Notes under the pieces: model-generated
What the model saw: only the letters and a program-made list of their open reading frames with translations
Database searches by the model: none
What the model was told of the DNA's origin: nothing
Translations under genes and position numbers: made by a program
Assembly: GCA_001683985.1 (NCBI GenBank)
Contig: MAEO01000205.1
Coordinates: 4,955 to 40,785, forward strand
Length of the DNA: 35,831 nt
Direction: 5' to 3'
From: Smithella sp. M82
GTDB lineage: Bacteria; Desulfobacterota; Syntrophia; Syntrophales; Smithellaceae
Shown: piece after piece, positions 33,756 through 35,831 of the stretch
Layout: every line of letters starts with the position of its first letter
Position numbering within the stretch: position 1 is the stretch's first letter

Positions 33756-35711
33756 CTAAAATTCTACGTTCAGGTCGGCCTGAAATGTGTCCATAAGCAG
33801 TTGCGGACCGGAAATATTTTTTGCCGCAGTCCACCGGGACGAAAGCCAGACATTTTTAAAGAGGCCAAATTCCCCGCCGATCGTCCATCCCTTGGCATCC
33901 GTTCCCCAGATATGAAAATCGGAATCCGTGAAAGCGTCCACGACCGCATCTTTTCCCACATATTTGTAATTGAAAAATGCCCGCCACTTACCACGCTCCC
34001 GGATATCCGTATGCCCCACAGATAAACCGATTTTATATCCGTCGATCCATTCTCCGGGATCCGCATCTCCTGTCCGGACAGCCACGTCGCTTTTGTTAAA
34101 ACCGAAATTTCTCACGTAATCGCCGGTCAAAATAATGTGCACCGGGTCAAAAAAACCAATGTCCAGCATGGCAATTACATCAGCCTCCCTGAATTCCGAA
34201 GCAAGGCCGAACTTGGCAGGATCATATAAAGGATCTATTGGGAACCACGTATTGCCATACTGCGTGTATCGCGGCATTGACCAGTCGGTAGCGCCGTCTA
34301 TACCTGTTTCGTTGAGTTCACCGGTGATATTGCTGAAATAGTAATAGGCCAACCCGATTTGGGCGGAAATGCCTTTGGCATCCTTTCTTTTCAGGCCAAT
34401 CTGTCCCGCATAGAGCCATTTGTCATGCTGCGAAGTGTCGTCAAGTCTCGTCACGTTAGACTGCTGCAGAGGAAAAGCGCCGATGGTCATAAACGGCGTG
34501 ATTTTTTCCGTAACCGGCTTATTCACCGCCAGCGCCAAACCTTCGAAATTCAAATCCGAATCCCATACCAAATCCGTCGAAAACCAGGGATTGGGCATGC
34601 GCCCTCCGTAAATCGACAAAAAATCCCATGGTTTGAGTTTAATATAAGCCTGATCGACAACAACAGTATCCTTGTTAAAATAGTCGCCAAACGTCGCGTT
34701 GGTGGAAATAGGATTGGTGGTATTTCCAGTGGACAACCGAATCGCCGCGTCAAAATACCGGTTCCTGGACTCAAGGCCGAAACGGATTCGATACTTAAAA
34801 CTTTGTTCGTCGGCCCAGGTATTCAATATTTCATTCAAAAATCTTCCATTGCTGCGAACATTCTCCTCGTTAAAATTTTCCTCATCATAAAAAATGTATT
34901 GATACCGCAGTCGCGCATCCGCAAAAACTCTTAATCGCCTCATCCAATCCGGCAGATAAGGAACGATATCTGTTTTTTTCAACTCGCCGGCAAGTTCCTT
35001 ACCCAACATTTCCTTAACCTGATTATAAACCTGCTCATGGATGTCCGATTTTAATTCCTCCTTGACGCCGTCCATGATCTCATCGACTTGCGCATCGTCG
35101 ATTCTGGTTGTTGCCTCTGGAGGAACATCCTTCTGTTCTGCGTTTTCTAACTGTTCGGCAGAATCATCTTCCTTTTCTACCCGCTCGTCAGAATCATCTT
35201 CAGACTCTTCATCAATACCTGCCGGATTTTTGCTTTTTTGTTCATTTTTTTGTTCTAAAGCGGCGGCGGCAACCTTCTGCGGAGCTGAAACATCCGGTTG
35301 TTTTGCAAGCCGGGCGGCTTCTTCAGGGCTGATAATATTCTTTTTCATTAGAAGATCGATCAATGCTGCATGGTCATCCGCGTCCGGCCCCTTTGTCCCC
35401 CCGCTTTTATCCCGCCGGATAAGGCGGCGCGCCTCCTCGGCGCTGATCAGGTTTTTTTTCTTTAAAAGCTCCACCAGTGTCAAATCACCGGCTTCGCTTG
35501 CTTGCCCGACCTCTTGTTGCCCGTTTTTCTGAATCTTTGACGGGCTTTCTTTTGCAACCGGCAGATTCTGGTTTCTAATGACGATCGGTCGGGGAGGCGC
35601 TGTCGCACAGCCCGAAATTATCAACAACAATATGGACAGAATACAGCTTATTGCCCATCCGGCCGCTTTTGCGACAGATTCATCCACCTCTTTGGCATCA
35701 GTTTGTTTCAT
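33756..35711 (-). CDS. Porin-like outer-membrane protein with lipobox and duplicated helical motif
   Basis: A 651-residue protein from ATG 35711. A hydrophobic segment (about 18-34) ends in LIISGCAT, a lipobox with C35, so it may be a lipoprotein. A 19-residue motif occurs twice: LVELLKKKNLISAEEARRL (79-97) and LIDLLMKKNIISPEEAARL (117-135). An acidic, glutamate-rich linker (about 155-205) and a helical stretch lead to a beta-barrel (about 255-651) with many aromatic strands and a terminal phenylalanine (NVEF), resembling the putative porin family Porin_5. The start sits at the edge of repeat copy C, with AGAGGTG nine bases upstream. Transported substrate is unknown, and whether it belongs to the EPS system or is only a neighbour is unclear. 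Confidence 0.85.
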   Translation of the reverse strand: MKQTDAKEVDESVAKAAGWAISCILSILLLIISGCATAPPRPIVIRNQNLPVAKESPSKIQKNGQQEVGQASEAGDLTLVELLKKKNLISAEEARRLIRRDKSGGTKGPDADDHAALIDLLMKKNIISPEEAARLAKQPDVSAPQKVAAAALEQKNEQKSKNPAGIDEESEDDSDERVEKEDDSAEQLENAEQKDVPPEATTRIDDAQVDEIMDGVKEELKSDIHEQVYNQVKEMLGKELAGELKKTDIVPYLPDWMRRLRVFADARLRYQYIFYDEENFNEENVRSNGRFLNEILNTWADEQSFKYRIRFGLESRNRYFDAAIRLSTGNTTNPISTNATFGDYFNKDTVVVDQAYIKLKPWDFLSIYGGRMPNPWFSTDLVWDSDLNFEGLALAVNKPVTEKITPFMTIGAFPLQQSNVTRLDDTSQHDKWLYAGQIGLKRKDAKGISAQIGLAYYYFSNITGELNETGIDGATDWSMPRYTQYGNTWFPIDPLYDPAKFGLASEFREADVIAMLDIGFFDPVHIILTGDYVRNFGFNKSDVAVRTGDADPGEWIDGYKIGLSVGHTDIRERGKWRAFFNYKYVGKDAVVDAFTDSDFHIWGTDAKGWTIGGEFGLFKNVWLSSRWTAAKNISGPQLLMDTFQADLNVEF

Positions 35712-35831
35712 TTGAAAATGCACCTCTAAGTTATTGTTTATATTGTTATTAAAAAACTATCCTCATCAAATCCCCCTCAATCCCCCTTTTCTAAAGGGGG
35801 AAGTTCCCCTCTTTGCCAAAGAGGGCAGGGC
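35706..35831 (-). repeat. Dispersed palindromic repeat, copy C (cut by window edge)
   Basis: The same element as copies A and B, starting at TTTCAT 35706-35711 and running to the window end. It includes the AT-rich block, a CCCCCTTTTCTAAAGGGGG hairpin and the unit CCCCTCTTTGCCAAAGAGGG. In minus orientation its edge supplies AGAGGTG and the ATGAAA start of the porin-like gene. The other end lies outside the window. Confidence 0.88.

Noticed and set aside
33601..33834. 77-codon minus-strand ORF ending in a proline/glycine-rich tail
   Set aside because: It is read through the CCCC/GGGG hairpins of repeat copy B and starts inside the porin-like gene in another frame. The IPPHPPLEKGG-like tail is a translation of the repeat, not a protein.
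35041..35532. 163-codon plus-strand ORF rich in serine
   Set aside because: It is the antisense shadow of the acidic and helical N-terminal part of the porin-like gene and has no signals of its own.

Overview
The window looks like a chromosomal exopolysaccharide (EPS) and exosortase locus of a Gram-negative bacterium, most probably a Desulfobacterota (former Deltaproteobacteria) member. The evidence is an outer-membrane export channel, beta-barrel proteins, an exosortase fused to an EpsI domain, a PEP-CTERM-type TPR lipoprotein, and a VKOR-type disulfide oxidase. The taxon is inferred from gene content, not from a marker gene. All genes except one response regulator (358-1104) lie on the minus strand, with many ATGA-type overlaps, so most of the window reads as one or a few long right-to-left operons.

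In the direction of transcription, the right edge (35.8-32.6 kb) has a porin-like protein and a membrane-anchored coiled-coil protein. Each is preceded by a copy of a dispersed palindromic repeat. A C-terminal remnant of a SurA/PpiC-type isomerase follows, then a NusG-like antiterminator (32.1-32.6 kb) and a 5'-truncated GalE remnant. From 31.4 to 27.9 kb are an ElyC/SanA-type membrane protein, a Wzx flippase and a Wzy polymerase/ligase. From 27.8 to 14.8 kb is the variable assembly section: a frameshifted SGNH-like gene, two radical SAM/SPASM proteins, two GT2 and four GT4 glycosyltransferases, an FkbM methyltransferase, a secreted GH51-like glycosidase with an inserted beta-sandwich-like domain, and two small coupled ORFs.

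From 14.7 to 5.2 kb is the conserved core: initiating sugar-phosphate transferase, exosortase-EpsI fusion, TPR lipoprotein, Wza-type export protein, outer-membrane barrel, Wzz-type chain-length protein and a CpsD-type tyrosine kinase. From 5.2 to 1.1 kb are a VKOR-thioredoxin protein that seems truncated, an EAL-CBS-GGDEF protein and a PAS-PAS-HD-GYP protein, which suggests c-di-GMP control. A PhoB-like response regulator faces them from the left.

The inferred flow is: the sugar transferase primes undecaprenyl phosphate, the glycosyltransferases build and FkbM and other enzymes decorate the repeat unit, Wzx flips it, Wzy polymerises it, Wzz and the kinase set chain length, and Wza with the barrel protein export it. 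The exosortase would process PEP-CTERM-like proteins encoded elsewhere, since none is visible here. The most unusual points are the repeat element that supplies the ribosome-binding site and start codon of its downstream gene, the gene remnants around the NusG-like gene, the glycosidase with a domain inserted between its catalytic residues, and the paired radical SAM enzymes. No rRNA, tRNA, CRISPR array or insertion sequence was seen.
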